From positions 2,852,001-2,916,000 of the forward strand of contig NZ_CP101456.1 of NCBI RefSeq assembly GCF_024362485.1: a DNA stretch of 64,000 bases, read 5' to 3'. Shown here in pieces: positions 52,432 to 61,020 of this stretch; position 1 is the stretch's first letter, and each line of letters opens with the position of its first letter. Source of the stretch: Natronobeatus ordinarius (GTDB lineage: Archaea > Halobacteriota > Halobacteria > Halobacteriales > Natrialbaceae). The notes under the pieces are model-generated. The model saw only the letters and a program-made list of their open reading frames with translations, did not search any database and was not told where the DNA came from. The translations under genes and the position numbers were made by a program.

Positions 52432-53442
52432 TCACGACCGCTCGACGCCTTTCGCCGTCTCGACGAACGCCCGGACGTTCTCGGGCGGCGTCGTCTTGTG
52501 AACCCCGTGGCCGAGGTTCAGGATGTGCCCCGTCGGGCCGGCCGCCTCGATAACCTCTCGCGTCCGCGCGCGGACGGTCTCCTCGTCGCCGAGCAGCACG
52601 GCCGGATCGAGGTTCCCCTGTACGGGGACGTTACCGAGTTCCGCCCGGGCGGCCGCCATGTCGACGGTCCAGTCGAGCGCGACCACGTCCGCGCCGCTGT
52701 CGGCGAGCAGCTCGAGTCGGCCGCCCATGTTCCGAGCGAAGATCAGCGTCGGGACGTCGACCGATTCGAGAATCCGCCGGTGCAGCGGAAGCAGGAACTC
52801 CCGGTAGTCTTCGGGACCGAGCAAGGCGGCGTAGGTGTCGAACAGCTTGACGACGTCCGCGCCGTGGGCGACCTGGTACTCGAGGAACTCGGCGACGACG
52901 TCGGCGAACTGCTCGAGCAGCGCCCGGAACGCCTCCGGGTGGGCCGCGCGCAGCTCTCGCAGGGCCATGAAACTCCGCGAGGGCTCGCCCTGGACGGTGT
53001 AGGCGGCGAGGGTGAACGGCCCGCCAGCGAAGCCCAGAACCGCTGCCCGGCCGTCGAGACGCTCCTGCAGGCGCTCGAGTAGCTCACCAACGTAGGGGAG
53101 TTCCTCGTCGACGGGTGTTCGGTCACGCTCGACGTCGTCGGGTCCCTCGACGGGGTTCTCGACGACGGGACCGACGCCGGGCTCGATGTGGTAGGAAAAG
53201 CCAAGCGGCTCGATGGCGGTGAGGATGTCCGAGTACATGACGACCCCGTCGGGTTCGAACCGCTCCCACGGCTGGAGGGTGATCCGTTCGGCGATGTCGG
53301 GCGTCGTGATCGCCTCGTAGAAACTGTGCTCGGCGCGGATTTCCCGGTACTCGGGCAGGTAGCGGCCGGCCTGACGCATCAGCCAGACTGGCGGCCGCTC
53401 CGTGCGTTCGCCCCGGGCGGCGCGCAGGAAGAGGTCTCTCAT
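52432..53442 (-). CDS. hemE: uroporphyrinogen decarboxylase
   Basis: 336 residues from ATG 53442. It removes four carboxyl groups of uroporphyrinogen III to give coproporphyrinogen III. The signature PPVWLMRQAGRYLPEYREIR contains the substrate-binding arginines, followed by ITLQPWERFEPDGVVMYSDI, GFAGGPFTLAAYTVQGEPSR, KLFDTYAALLGPEDYREFLL, VPVQGNLDPAVLLGDEETVR and the final ILNLGHGVHKTTPPENVRAF. Length equals the usual 340. Stands alone here; haloarchaea make heme through siroheme-dependent routes as well, so its exact contribution is open. Confidence 0.93.
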   Translation of the reverse strand: MRDLFLRAARGERTERPPVWLMRQAGRYLPEYREIRAEHSFYEAITTPDIAERITLQPWERFEPDGVVMYSDILTAIEPLGFSYHIEPGVGPVVENPVEGPDDVERDRTPVDEELPYVGELLERLQERLDGRAAVLGFAGGPFTLAAYTVQGEPSRSFMALRELRAAHPEAFRALLEQFADVVAEFLEYQVAHGADVVKLFDTYAALLGPEDYREFLLPLHRRILESVDVPTLIFARNMGGRLELLADSGADVVALDWTVDMAAARAELGNVPVQGNLDPAVLLGDEETVRARTREVIEAAGPTGHILNLGHGVHKTTPPENVRAFVETAKGVERS

Positions 53443-53613
53443 ACCTCGGTTCCCCGCTCTCGACTCCAATAAGTCGGTCGTTTCGATTCGGAACAGCTGA
53501 CAGAACGCGTGTCGTCTCGGCCGGCCTCGAGTTCAGAAGCTGAACCGTCGGACAAGGTTTTCCTTCGACGGGCCCGTAGCACGGTTTAGCTCCGTCCAGT
53601 TCCCGAACGATTT

Positions 53614-53627
53614 CGTGAACGTTCACG
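53614..53627. promoter_or_regulatory. palindromic operator candidate (14-16 bp) beside the RND promoter
   Basis: CGTGAACGTTCACG is a perfect palindrome, extendable by one base each side to TCGTGAACGTTCACGA. It ends three bases before the TATA element GATATATGA at 53631-53639, overlapping where the BRE should lie. This is the expected place for a repressor or activator site for the transporter gene. Confidence 0.5.
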
Positions 53628-53630
53628 AGA

Positions 53631-53639
53631 GATATATGA
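53631..53639 (+). promoter_or_regulatory. TATA element of the RND transporter gene
   Basis: GATATATGA lies about 50 bases before the GTG start, giving a predicted leader of about 24 bases. It is the only good TATA in the 240-base gap upstream of the gene. Confidence 0.55.
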
Positions 53640-53684
53640 GATTCGCTACTCGTTTCACCAGTCGGTGCGTCGGCGGAGGGTCGC

Positions 53685-56600
53685 GTGGGCGTCGCTGATC
53701 GAGCGATCGCGGCGATCACCCGACGAAGTCGCGCCGTGATCGTCGTCATGCTCGTCCTCTCGCTCGCGCTCGGGAGCGGCGTGACCGCCCTCGACCAGAC
53801 GCCCGGACTCGACCAGTTCGAGACCGAAAGCGAGGAAGCCGACGCTCTCGACTACGTCGACGACAACTTCGGCACCGCGGACAACGAGACGACCGCACAG
53901 ATCGTCGTTCGCGACGAGAACGCGCTGTCTCGAGACAGCTTGCTCGCGACGCTCGAGCTACAGCGGGACTTCCGTGAGAACGAGACGGTGAACGAGACGC
54001 TCGCCGACGAGGACGCCTTCTCCGATCTCTCCTCGATCGTCGCCTCGACCGCGATCCAGCAGGAGCTGGCGGACGACCTCGAGGAACGCGGCGACGAACT
54101 CGAGGAGACGGCCGAGGAACTCGAAGAGCGGGGTGAGGAACTCGAGGAAGACAGACAGGAGCTCGAACAACGAGGCGAGGAGCTCGAAGAACGGGGCGAG
54201 GAACTCGAAGAACGAGGCGAGGAACTCGAGGAAGACAGACAGGAGCTCGAACAACGGAGCCAGCAACTCGAGGAGGATCAGGCGCTCCTCGAGCAGCGGA
54301 GCCAGGAACTCGAGGAAGACCAGCAGGAACTCGATGAGACGGCCGAGACGCTGACCGAACTCCTCCAGGAGACCCAGACCCTCCAGGAGGAGTACGAGGA
54401 ACTGAACGCGACGTACGAGCAGGGACTGATCGAGGAAGAAGAGTACGAGGCGGAAGCCGCCGAGCTCGAGGCCGAGTTCGACGTGATCGAGGCCCAGGCC
54501 GAGGGAGCGCTCGACGACGAGGGGGCTGAAACCTTCCTCGAATTGATGGACGAGCTACGAGCCGCCGTCTCGACGCTCGCCGCCCTCGAACGAGGCGAAC
54601 CAGTCGAGGAAGATCCCGAAGCACTCGAGGCGATCTACGGCGAGATCGAGGAGACGATCCTCGCAGACGAGATTCAGGGACTCGAAGCACGCGGCGAACA
54701 GCTCGAGGAAGACCAACAGGAGCTCGAAGCACGCGGCGAGCAACTCGAGGAGGACGCAGACGAACTCGAAGCACGCGGCGAACAACTCGAGGAGGACGCA
54801 GCAGAGCTCGATGAAGACGCCGAACAACTCGATGAAGACGCCGAACAACTCGAAGAACGGGGCGAACAACTCGAGGAGGACGCAGACGAACTCGAAGAGC
54901 GACGAGAGCAACTCGGAGACGAATTCGACGAACTCGAGGAGGGTATCGAAACGACGCTCGAAGAAGAGATCGAGAAACTCGAGGAAGCGGACGAGGACGA
55001 ACTCGAGGACGCCATCGACGCGGTGCTTGGCGAGGACGCCGAAAACGGCGCGTTCGCCTTCGTTCCGTCGGACTTCGATCCGGGAGAGACGAGCACCGAC
55101 GCGAGAACGATCTTCGTTACCCAGGAGATGCCGGTCGCGGACGCCGTGGAGGGTGAAGCGCCGGAAGAGATCGTCGAGAGTCAGCTCACGATGTCTGACC
55201 TCGTCGACGAGCGATTCGGCGACGACGGGTTCGTCTTCGGCGTCGGGATCATCACCGACGAGATCGATCGATCGCTCTTCGACAGCTTCGCGATCGTCCT
55301 CCCGCTCGCGTTGCTGTTCGTCGCGGTCGTCTTGACGATCGCCTACCGCGACCTCCTCGACATTCTCCTCGGGCTGTTCGGGATCGTCCTCGTACTCCTC
55401 TGGACGTTCGGCTTCATGGGCTGGTCCGGGATCGACTTCAATCAGATCATGATCGCCGTGCCGGTGTTACTCGTGGGACTGAGCATCGACTACGCGATCC
55501 ACGTCTTCATGCGCCACCGCGAGCAACGCGGCGAATCCGACGACGGAACGCGTGGGACGCGCCCGGCGATGGCGATCGTCCTCGGCGGACTCGGCGTCGC
55601 GTTCCTCTGGGTCACCGCGACGGCCGTCATCGGCTTCCTCTCGAACCTCGTCAGCCCGGTCGCCCCGATCCGGGAGTTCGGCGTCGCGAGCGCCTTCGGG
55701 ATCGCCTCGGCGTTCGCGATCTTCGCCGTGCTGGTCCCGGCGATGAAGGTGGCGCTCGACGACGTCCTCGAGCGTCGCGGGATCGATCGGCGAAAACGCG
55801 CGTTCGGCACCGGCGGGGGCCGGGTGAGTGGCGTCCTCTTGGGTGGACAGCGGGTCGCACGTCGCGCACCCTGGACGGTCGTCATCGTGGTCTTCTTCCT
55901 GACCACCGGTGGCGTCGCCGGGGCGACCCAGCTCGACACCTCCTTCGAACAGGAGGACTTCATCGCCGACGACCCGCCCGAGTGGATGGACTCGCTCCCC
56001 GAGCCGTTCGCACCCGGCGAGTACGCCGCCAAGGAGAACCTCGAGTTCGTCGACGAACGGTTCCTCCGGGGTGACACCCAGTCACAGGTACTCGTCCAGG
56101 GCGACGTGACGGCTGACGACACCCTCGAGCGGATCGACGAGGCCGAGTCGCTCGCCGCCGATGGGGACGCAACGGTGATTCTCGCCGACGGCAGCGCCGA
56201 CGTCGACAGCCCCCTGTCGGTCATGGAGTCGGTCGCCGCCGAGAACGAGTCGTTCAACGAGACGTTCACTGACGCGGATACGACCGGCGACGACGTTCCC
56301 GACACCGACCTCGAGTCGGTGTACGATGCGCTGTACGAAGCAGACGAGGACGCGGCGGCGGACGTCGTCTATCGGGCGGACGACGAGTACGAGGCCCTCT
56401 TGCTGACGGTCTCGGTCCGCGGTGGCGCGAGCAGCGACCTCGTCGACGCGGAGACTCGCGACGTCGCCGCCGTCCTCGACGGGAACGGTCTCGAGGCCAC
56501 GGCCACGGGACAGGTGATCGTCTTCGGCATCATCGAGGACGAACTGTTCCAGACCGTCCTCGAGAGCCTGCTCGTGACGCTCGTAGCCGTCTTCGCCTTC

Positions 56601-57137
56601 CTCATGCTCGCCTACCGCCGGTACCACGGGAGCGCGATCCTCGGCGCGATCACGCTCTTGCCGATCGTCCTCTCGGTGACGTGGATCCTCGGGACGATGT
56701 ACCTGCTCGAGATCCCGTTCAACGTGATGACCGGCACGATCACCAGCCTCACGGTCGGGCTCGGGGTGGCGTACAACATCCACATGGCCGAACGGTACGT
56801 CCTCGAGCGTCGCCGCGGGCGGGACCTCTGGGAGGCGCTCTCCCGGAGCGTCACGGGAACCGGCGGGGCGTTGTTCGGCAGCGCCGCGACGACCGTCGGC
56901 GGCTTCGGCGTCCTCACGTTCGCCATCCTGCCGCCGCTCCAGCAGTTCGGCCTGATCACCGGACTGACGATCACCTACGCCTTCCTCGGGAGCGTCTTCG
57001 TCCTGCCGACGTTCCTCGTGCTGTGGACGCGCTACGTCGGCCCCCAGGGCGGTTTTTCGGCCGACCTCGCGACAGCCGACGACGCGACGGGACCGGCGTA
57101 CGCGAACGGCTCCGGCCAGTCCGAAGAGCGCAGCTAG
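53685..57137 (+). CDS. RND superfamily (MMPL-type) transporter with long extracytoplasmic coiled coil
   Basis: 1150 residues from GTG 53685. TM1 is near residue 20 (VIVVMLVLSLALGSGVTAL), followed by a short porter-type strand region and a coiled coil from about 130 to 430 dominated by ELEE, EERGEELEE and EDRQELEQ heptads. A first MMPL-type membrane block (about 530-710) contains GLSIDYAIHVFMRHREQRGE and a second (about 730-1130) ends in helices such as VLESLLVTLVAVFAFLMLAY. RND pumps are proton-driven exporters of lipids, drugs or other hydrophobic compounds; substrate unknown. The coil is unusual in size. Operator-like palindrome upstream. Confidence 0.92.
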   Translation: MGVADRAIAAITRRSRAVIVVMLVLSLALGSGVTALDQTPGLDQFETESEEADALDYVDDNFGTADNETTAQIVVRDENALSRDSLLATLELQRDFRENETVNETLADEDAFSDLSSIVASTAIQQELADDLEERGDELEETAEELEERGEELEEDRQELEQRGEELEERGEELEERGEELEEDRQELEQRSQQLEEDQALLEQRSQELEEDQQELDETAETLTELLQETQTLQEEYEELNATYEQGLIEEEEYEAEAAELEAEFDVIEAQAEGALDDEGAETFLELMDELRAAVSTLAALERGEPVEEDPEALEAIYGEIEETILADEIQGLEARGEQLEEDQQELEARGEQLEEDADELEARGEQLEEDAAELDEDAEQLDEDAEQLEERGEQLEEDADELEERREQLGDEFDELEEGIETTLEEEIEKLEEADEDELEDAIDAVLGEDAENGAFAFVPSDFDPGETSTDARTIFVTQEMPVADAVEGEAPEEIVESQLTMSDLVDERFGDDGFVFGVGIITDEIDRSLFDSFAIVLPLALLFVAVVLTIAYRDLLDILLGLFGIVLVLLWTFGFMGWSGIDFNQIMIAVPVLLVGLSIDYAIHVFMRHREQRGESDDGTRGTRPAMAIVLGGLGVAFLWVTATAVIGFLSNLVSPVAPIREFGVASAFGIASAFAIFAVLVPAMKVALDDVLERRGIDRRKRAFGTGGGRVSGVLLGGQRVARRAPWTVVIVVFFLTTGGVAGATQLDTSFEQEDFIADDPPEWMDSLPEPFAPGEYAAKENLEFVDERFLRGDTQSQVLVQGDVTADDTLERIDEAESLAADGDATVILADGSADVDSPLSVMESVAAENESFNETFTDADTTGDDVPDTDLESVYDALYEADEDAAADVVYRADDEYEALLLTVSVRGGASSDLVDAETRDVAAVLDGNGLEATATGQVIVFGIIEDELFQTVLESLLVTLVAVFAFLMLAYRRYHGSAILGAITLLPIVLSVTWILGTMYLLEIPFNVMTGTITSLTVGLGVAYNIHMAERYVLERRRGRDLWEALSRSVTGTGGALFGSAATTVGGFGVLTFAILPPLQQFGLITGLTITYAFLGSVFVLPTFLVLWTRYVGPQGGFSADLATADDATGPAYANGSGQSEERS

Positions 57138-57218
57138 CACGAGTTCGATCGGATCGTCGCCCGACCATCACGAATGATTATGGAAGAAGTTATCGTCGTG
57201 CTGGGAGAGTATCGACCT

Positions 57219-57644
57219 ATGGGTGAGGAGGTACTCGTCCCATACGACGGATCGGATCCGGCGACGGACGCGCTGACGTACGCACTGGAGCAGTTTCCGG
57301 AGGCGACGGTGACCGTCCTCCACGTCGTGACGCTCCCGGAGAGCTACTGGTCGGCGTTCGGCGGTCGAGAGGATCGAATTCCCGGCTACGAGGAGGCCGT
57401 CGATCGCGGGGAAGAACTGCTCGAGGAAGCGAGCCAGACGGCCGACGCGGCGAGCCGAGAGGTAAACACGGACCTCGAGACGGGCGAACCACACCGCGTG
57501 ATCGTCGACCAGGCAGCCGAGGGCGGGTTCGACGCCGTCGTCATCGGCAGCCACGGCCGAACGGGCGTCGCTCGCGTCATGCTCGGCAGCGTCGCAGAGA
57601 AAGTCGTCCGGCGGGCACCGGTTCCGGTCGTCGTCGTTCGGTGA
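57219..57644 (+). CDS. universal stress protein
   Basis: 141 residues from ATG 57219 (an ATG at 57174 adds 15 residues without UspA features). Core MGEEVLVPYDGSDPATDALT, then VTVLHVVTLPESYWSAFGG, ending VVIGSHGRTGVARVMLGSVA with the ATP-binding G-x2-G-x9-G(S) loop and PVPVVVVR. Probably an ATP-binding stress protein. It follows the RND gene by about 80 bases in the same direction but with its own likely promoter. Confidence 0.9.
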   Translation: MGEEVLVPYDGSDPATDALTYALEQFPEATVTVLHVVTLPESYWSAFGGREDRIPGYEEAVDRGEELLEEASQTADAASREVNTDLETGEPHRVIVDQAAEGGFDAVVIGSHGRTGVARVMLGSVAEKVVRRAPVPVVVVR

Positions 57645-57673
57645 GCCGTCGAGCCGGGTGAAACCGGGCCGAC

Positions 57674-58237
57674 CTATGCGTCCGTCCACTTGATCGAACA
57701 GCCTCGAGAGGGGACCCACTCGAGGTCGACGTCCTCGTCTGCGAGCACGGCGTCGATGGCCTCCCGAATGGGGAACTCGGTGGGTTCATCGTCCGGGTTC
57801 GGCGCGTCGTCGAGGCGCCCCTGGTAGACCAGGCGGAACTCCTCGTCGGCACGCTCGAACAGGAACGGATCCGGCGTACACTCCGCACCGTAGGCGGCGG
57901 CGACCGCCTGGGACTCATCACGGAGGTAGGCGTCGAAGGCGATCTCTCCCTCCTCGACGTACTCGACCATCTTCTCGAAGGCGTCTTCGGGGTACTCCTC
58001 GGCGTCGTTGGGATTGATCCCGACGACCGAGACGTCGTCGTACTCGGCGGCGAGTTCGTTCAGCAGGTCGAACTTCGCCTTCGCGTACGGGCAGTGGTTG
58101 CACGTGAACACCACGAGCAGCGCCTCGTCGTCGGCGAACGACTCGAGCGTGTACGGCTCCTCGTCGGTTCCGGGCAACTCGAAGTCGGGTGCGGCGTCGC
58201 CAGCCTCGAGTTCGGACTCGGACTCTTGCAGGACCAT
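57674..58237 (-). CDS. thioredoxin-fold redoxin (AhpC/TSA or TlpA-like)
   Basis: 187 residues from ATG 58237. After an acidic start, DAAPDFELPGTDEEPYTLES and LLVVFTCNHCPYAKAKFDLL give the redoxin fold with a CxxC active site (CNHC) in the peroxiredoxin-like position, then VVGINPNDAEEYPEDAFEKM, and VAAAYGAECTPDPFLFERAD. This is the redoxin family in which a thiol reduces peroxides or disulfides. The C-terminal SRGCSIKWTDA carries a further cysteine. Convergent with the Usp gene. Confidence 0.86.
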   Translation of the reverse strand: MVLQESESELEAGDAAPDFELPGTDEEPYTLESFADDEALLVVFTCNHCPYAKAKFDLLNELAAEYDDVSVVGINPNDAEEYPEDAFEKMVEYVEEGEIAFDAYLRDESQAVAAAYGAECTPDPFLFERADEEFRLVYQGRLDDAPNPDDEPTEFPIREAIDAVLADEDVDLEWVPSRGCSIKWTDA

Positions 58238-58354
58238 GTGCTCTCGATTCGGCAGGCGTCGGGTAAATACCTCCGGTCGCGGAACGTGCCGACCCGTTCG
58301 ACTGTCGAGACAGTGCGTGGAACTATTATGTACCCGCCGCGACATCGAGAGCAC

Positions 58355-59035
58355 ATGAAGACGCTCGAGGTCACGGACGAGCAGTACGCGTTCATCCAGC
58401 AGCTCCGCGAAGAAATTTCGGCACAGGTCGTCGGCAGGTACGGCTACGTCCGCGAACGGGACGCCGTCCAGTTTCTGATCGACAACCTCGACGGGGACCT
58501 CGAACTCGACGTCGACGGGACAGGAGACGCCTCCGCGACCGACGACGTCGCCGCCTCCGTCGCGGCCGAACTCGACGACCGGGAGGCCATCGCGTTCGAC
58601 GAAGGCGCAGCCGGCGTCGACGACGGGATCGGCGATGGTGCCGGAGACGACCTCGAGACTGAAGACGATGAGGATGTGACAGACGAAGACGAAGACGGGG
58701 CTGGAGACGGTGAGGACGCCACAGACGAGGCCGAGGACGAAGCTGGGGAGGCCGACGTAGACGACGGCGAAGACGAAGCTGGGGAGGACGACGCAGACGA
58801 AGCTGGGGAAGACGACGCAGACGAAGCTGGGGAAGACGACGCAGACGACGGCGACGGGTCGGCCTCGGACGACGACATGCTCAACCGGATGATGAACCTG
58901 CTCGATACGCACGACGACAAGTGGGAGGAGTCACCGTCGGCAGACTACCGATACCGCGTCACGCTCCCCGACGGAACGACCGAGGACGTCCAGACGAAAG
59001 ACGACGTGCGCGCGCTCCTGTTCCAGCACTACTGA
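58355..59035 (+). CDS. acidic haloarchaeal protein with repetitive low-complexity linker
   Basis: 226 residues from ATG 58355. N-terminal helix region MKTLEVTDEQYAFIQQLREE, then VGRYGYVRERDAVQFLIDNL, which resembles small haloarchaeal DNA- or protein-binding modules; then a very acidic linker with EAGEDDAD repeats (about residues 141-165) and a short C-terminal domain, SADYRYRVTLPDGTTEDVQT, KDDVRALLFQHY. CTATTATG about 28 bases upstream makes the start leaderless. No function is known to me. Convergence with the redoxin gene is divergent, sharing the promoter region. Confidence 0.7.
   Translation: MKTLEVTDEQYAFIQQLREEISAQVVGRYGYVRERDAVQFLIDNLDGDLELDVDGTGDASATDDVAASVAAELDDREAIAFDEGAAGVDDGIGDGAGDDLETEDDEDVTDEDEDGAGDGEDATDEAEDEAGEADVDDGEDEAGEDDADEAGEDDADEAGEDDADDGDGSASDDDMLNRMMNLLDTHDDKWEESPSADYRYRVTLPDGTTEDVQTKDDVRALLFQHY
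58775..58846. repeat. 24-bp in-frame tandem repeat, three copies
   Basis: Units at 58775, 58799 and 58823 each encode EAGEDDAD and differ by one base. They extend an acidic linker, probably by recent slippage. Confidence 0.75.
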
Positions 59036-59170
59036 TACCGACGGTCGTCGATCCGCTCGCCCCGTCCACGCGACCGAAGTTGTGGGACTCGGTCTTCGAA
59101 GACGACCGCTCGGCTCGCCAACATTGCACGTGAGGAAACCCTTTTACTCGCGCTCGCGCTGGGAAGCGAT

Positions 59171-59656
59171 ATGAGCCAACGCGAGGTGCTCGAGCTGCTT
59201 CGTGAGAACGCGCGGTACGACGTCGCGGACATCGCGCGAATGACCGGCCTCGACGCGGACGAGGTCGAAGCGACGATCGAGGAGCTCGAGTCGGCGGGCG
59301 TGATCCGGGGCTACCGGGCGGTCGTCGACTGGGACAAACTCGAACGCGAGCGCGTCCGCGCCGAGGTCGAGCTCAACGTCACGCTCGATCGGGAGACGAG
59401 CTACGGCGACATCGCGTCGCGCCTTGCGAAGTTCCCGGAGGTGAAGGCGTTGCGGCTCGTGAGCGGCGACTACGATTTCGACATGGAGGTCGAGGGCGAC
59501 TCGATCAGGGAGGTGTCGCAGTTTATCAGCGAGAAGGTCGCGCCAGTACCCGAGATCACCCAGACGGTCACCCACTACGTGATGACCTCCTACAAGGAGA
59601 GCGGAATCGAATTCGGTGACGGCGACGACGACGACCGGCTCTCGATCTCGCCATGA
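59171..59656 (+). CDS. Lrp/AsnC family regulator (operon with aminotransferase)
   Basis: 161 residues: N-terminal HTH MSQREVLELLRENARYDVAD, IARMTGLDADEVEATIEELE, SAGVIRGYRAVVDWDKLERE, then a RAM domain with VKALRLVSGDYDFDMEVEGD. It differs from the two tandem Lrp genes near 45 kb. The stop overlaps the aminotransferase start (ATGA), so the pair is co-expressed and the regulator probably responds to the amino acid that the enzyme handles. CCCTTTTACTC about 28 bases upstream is the probable promoter. Confidence 0.92.
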   Translation: MSQREVLELLRENARYDVADIARMTGLDADEVEATIEELESAGVIRGYRAVVDWDKLERERVRAEVELNVTLDRETSYGDIASRLAKFPEVKALRLVSGDYDFDMEVEGDSIREVSQFISEKVAPVPEITQTVTHYVMTSYKESGIEFGDGDDDDRLSISP

Positions 59657-60813
59657 CGATCGAGCCCGCCAGGCGCGTCCAGGCGGTGCCACCGTCGGGC
59701 ATCCGCAAGTTCTTCGAGATCGCCGAGGAGCGCGACGACGTCATCTCGCTGGGCGTCGGCGAACCCGACTTCTCGACGCCGTGGGCCGCCCGCGACGCCG
59801 CCATCGCCTCGCTCGAGCGCGGGCGAACCTCGTACACGGCAAACCGAGGGATGCGCGAACTGCGCGAGGCGATCGCCGCCTACAGCCGCGAGCGGTTCGA
59901 CCTCGCGTACGACCCCGACGAGGAGATCATCGTCACGGCGGGCGCGAGCGAGGCGGTCGACCTCGCGTTCCGGGCGTTCGTGAACCCCGGCGACACGGTG
60001 GCGATCGCCCAGCCGGCGTATATCTCCTACGAGCCGGGCGTGCTCTTCGCCGGCGGCGAGGTCCTGCCCGTGGTCACCCGCGAGGAAGACGAGTTCCGGC
60101 TGACGGTCGACGCGCTCGAGACCGCCGGGGCGGCCGACGCCGACGTGCTCGTCATGTGTTACCCGAACAACCCGACGGGGGCCGTGATGACGCGTGCCGA
60201 GCTCGAGCCGATCGCCGAGTTCGCCGTTTCTCACGACCTCACCGTCTTTACCGACGAAATCTACGCCGAACTCACCTACGAGGGCGAGCACACGTCGATC
60301 GCGACGTTCGACGGGATGCGCGAGCGGACGGTCGTCTTCAACGGCTTCTCGAAGGCGTACGCGATGACCGGGTTGCGGCTGGGCTACGCGCTCGCGCCCG
60401 CTACCGCGATCGGCGCGATGAATCGCATCCACCAGTACGGGATGCTCAGCGCACCGACGACCGCCCAGTACGCCGCCCTCGAGGCACTCACCGCCTGTGA
60501 CGACGACGTCGAGGAGATGGTGGCCCAGTACGACCGCCGTCGACGGTTCGTCCGCTCGAGATTTGAAGAGATCGGCATGCCCTGCTTCGAGGCTAGGGGC
60601 GCGTTCTACCTCTTCCCCGAGGTGCCGCCGAACTGGGCGGGGACGGCCGACGAGTTCGCCGAATCGCTGCTCCGCGAGCAGGGCGTCGCGGTCGTCCCCG
60701 GCGACGTCTTCGGCGAGGGCGGCGAGGGCCACCTCCGCGTCTCCTACGCGACCGGGCTCGAAGAGCTCCGCGAGGCGCTCCGGCGAATCGAGGCGTTCGT
60801 CGGCGAGCTGTGA
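59653..60813 (+). CDS. class I/II PLP-dependent aminotransferase
   Basis: 386 residues. Features: PSGIRKFFEIAEERDDVISL, GVGEPDFSTPWAARDAAIAS, YTANRGMRELREAIAAY, VTAGASEAVDLAFRAFVNPG, MCYPNNPTGAVMTRAELEPI, FTDEIYAELTYEGEHTSIAT and FNGFSKAYAMTGLRLGYALA, with the PLP lysine near residue 233. Probably an aspartate/aromatic-type aminotransferase. Overlaps the Lrp-like gene upstream. Substrate preference is not readable. Confidence 0.93.
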   Translation: MTIEPARRVQAVPPSGIRKFFEIAEERDDVISLGVGEPDFSTPWAARDAAIASLERGRTSYTANRGMRELREAIAAYSRERFDLAYDPDEEIIVTAGASEAVDLAFRAFVNPGDTVAIAQPAYISYEPGVLFAGGEVLPVVTREEDEFRLTVDALETAGAADADVLVMCYPNNPTGAVMTRAELEPIAEFAVSHDLTVFTDEIYAELTYEGEHTSIATFDGMRERTVVFNGFSKAYAMTGLRLGYALAPATAIGAMNRIHQYGMLSAPTTAQYAALEALTACDDDVEEMVAQYDRRRRFVRSRFEEIGMPCFEARGAFYLFPEVPPNWAGTADEFAESLLREQGVAVVPGDVFGEGGEGHLRVSYATGLEELREALRRIEAFVGEL

Positions 60814-60982
60814 CACTCGAATAGCAGGCCGACTCGAGGCGCGTTCGGAGACCGTCGAGACGCTCGAACGACTGTTCCCGCTCGAGACGGTCTACCTGCG
60901 CGATGGGTTTTAGCGGACGTTGAAACTCCAGGTCTGCTTGAAATTCGCTGACACCGTCTCCCCGACAGAAACGTCTAGTACA

Positions 60983-60990
60983 TTTATAAG
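60983..60990 (+). promoter_or_regulatory. TATA element of the AI-2E-type transporter gene
   Basis: TTTATAAG lies about 35 bases before the ATG at 61021, predicting a start near 61012 and a short leader. Confidence 0.5.
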
Positions 60991-61020
60991 TAACCAGTTT
61001 CAACAGAATGGTCAATTACA

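Noticed and set aside
54060-54900. Direct repeats that could suggest a CRISPR array
   Set aside because: They are 21-base heptad codon repeats inside an open coiled-coil gene and have no spacers.
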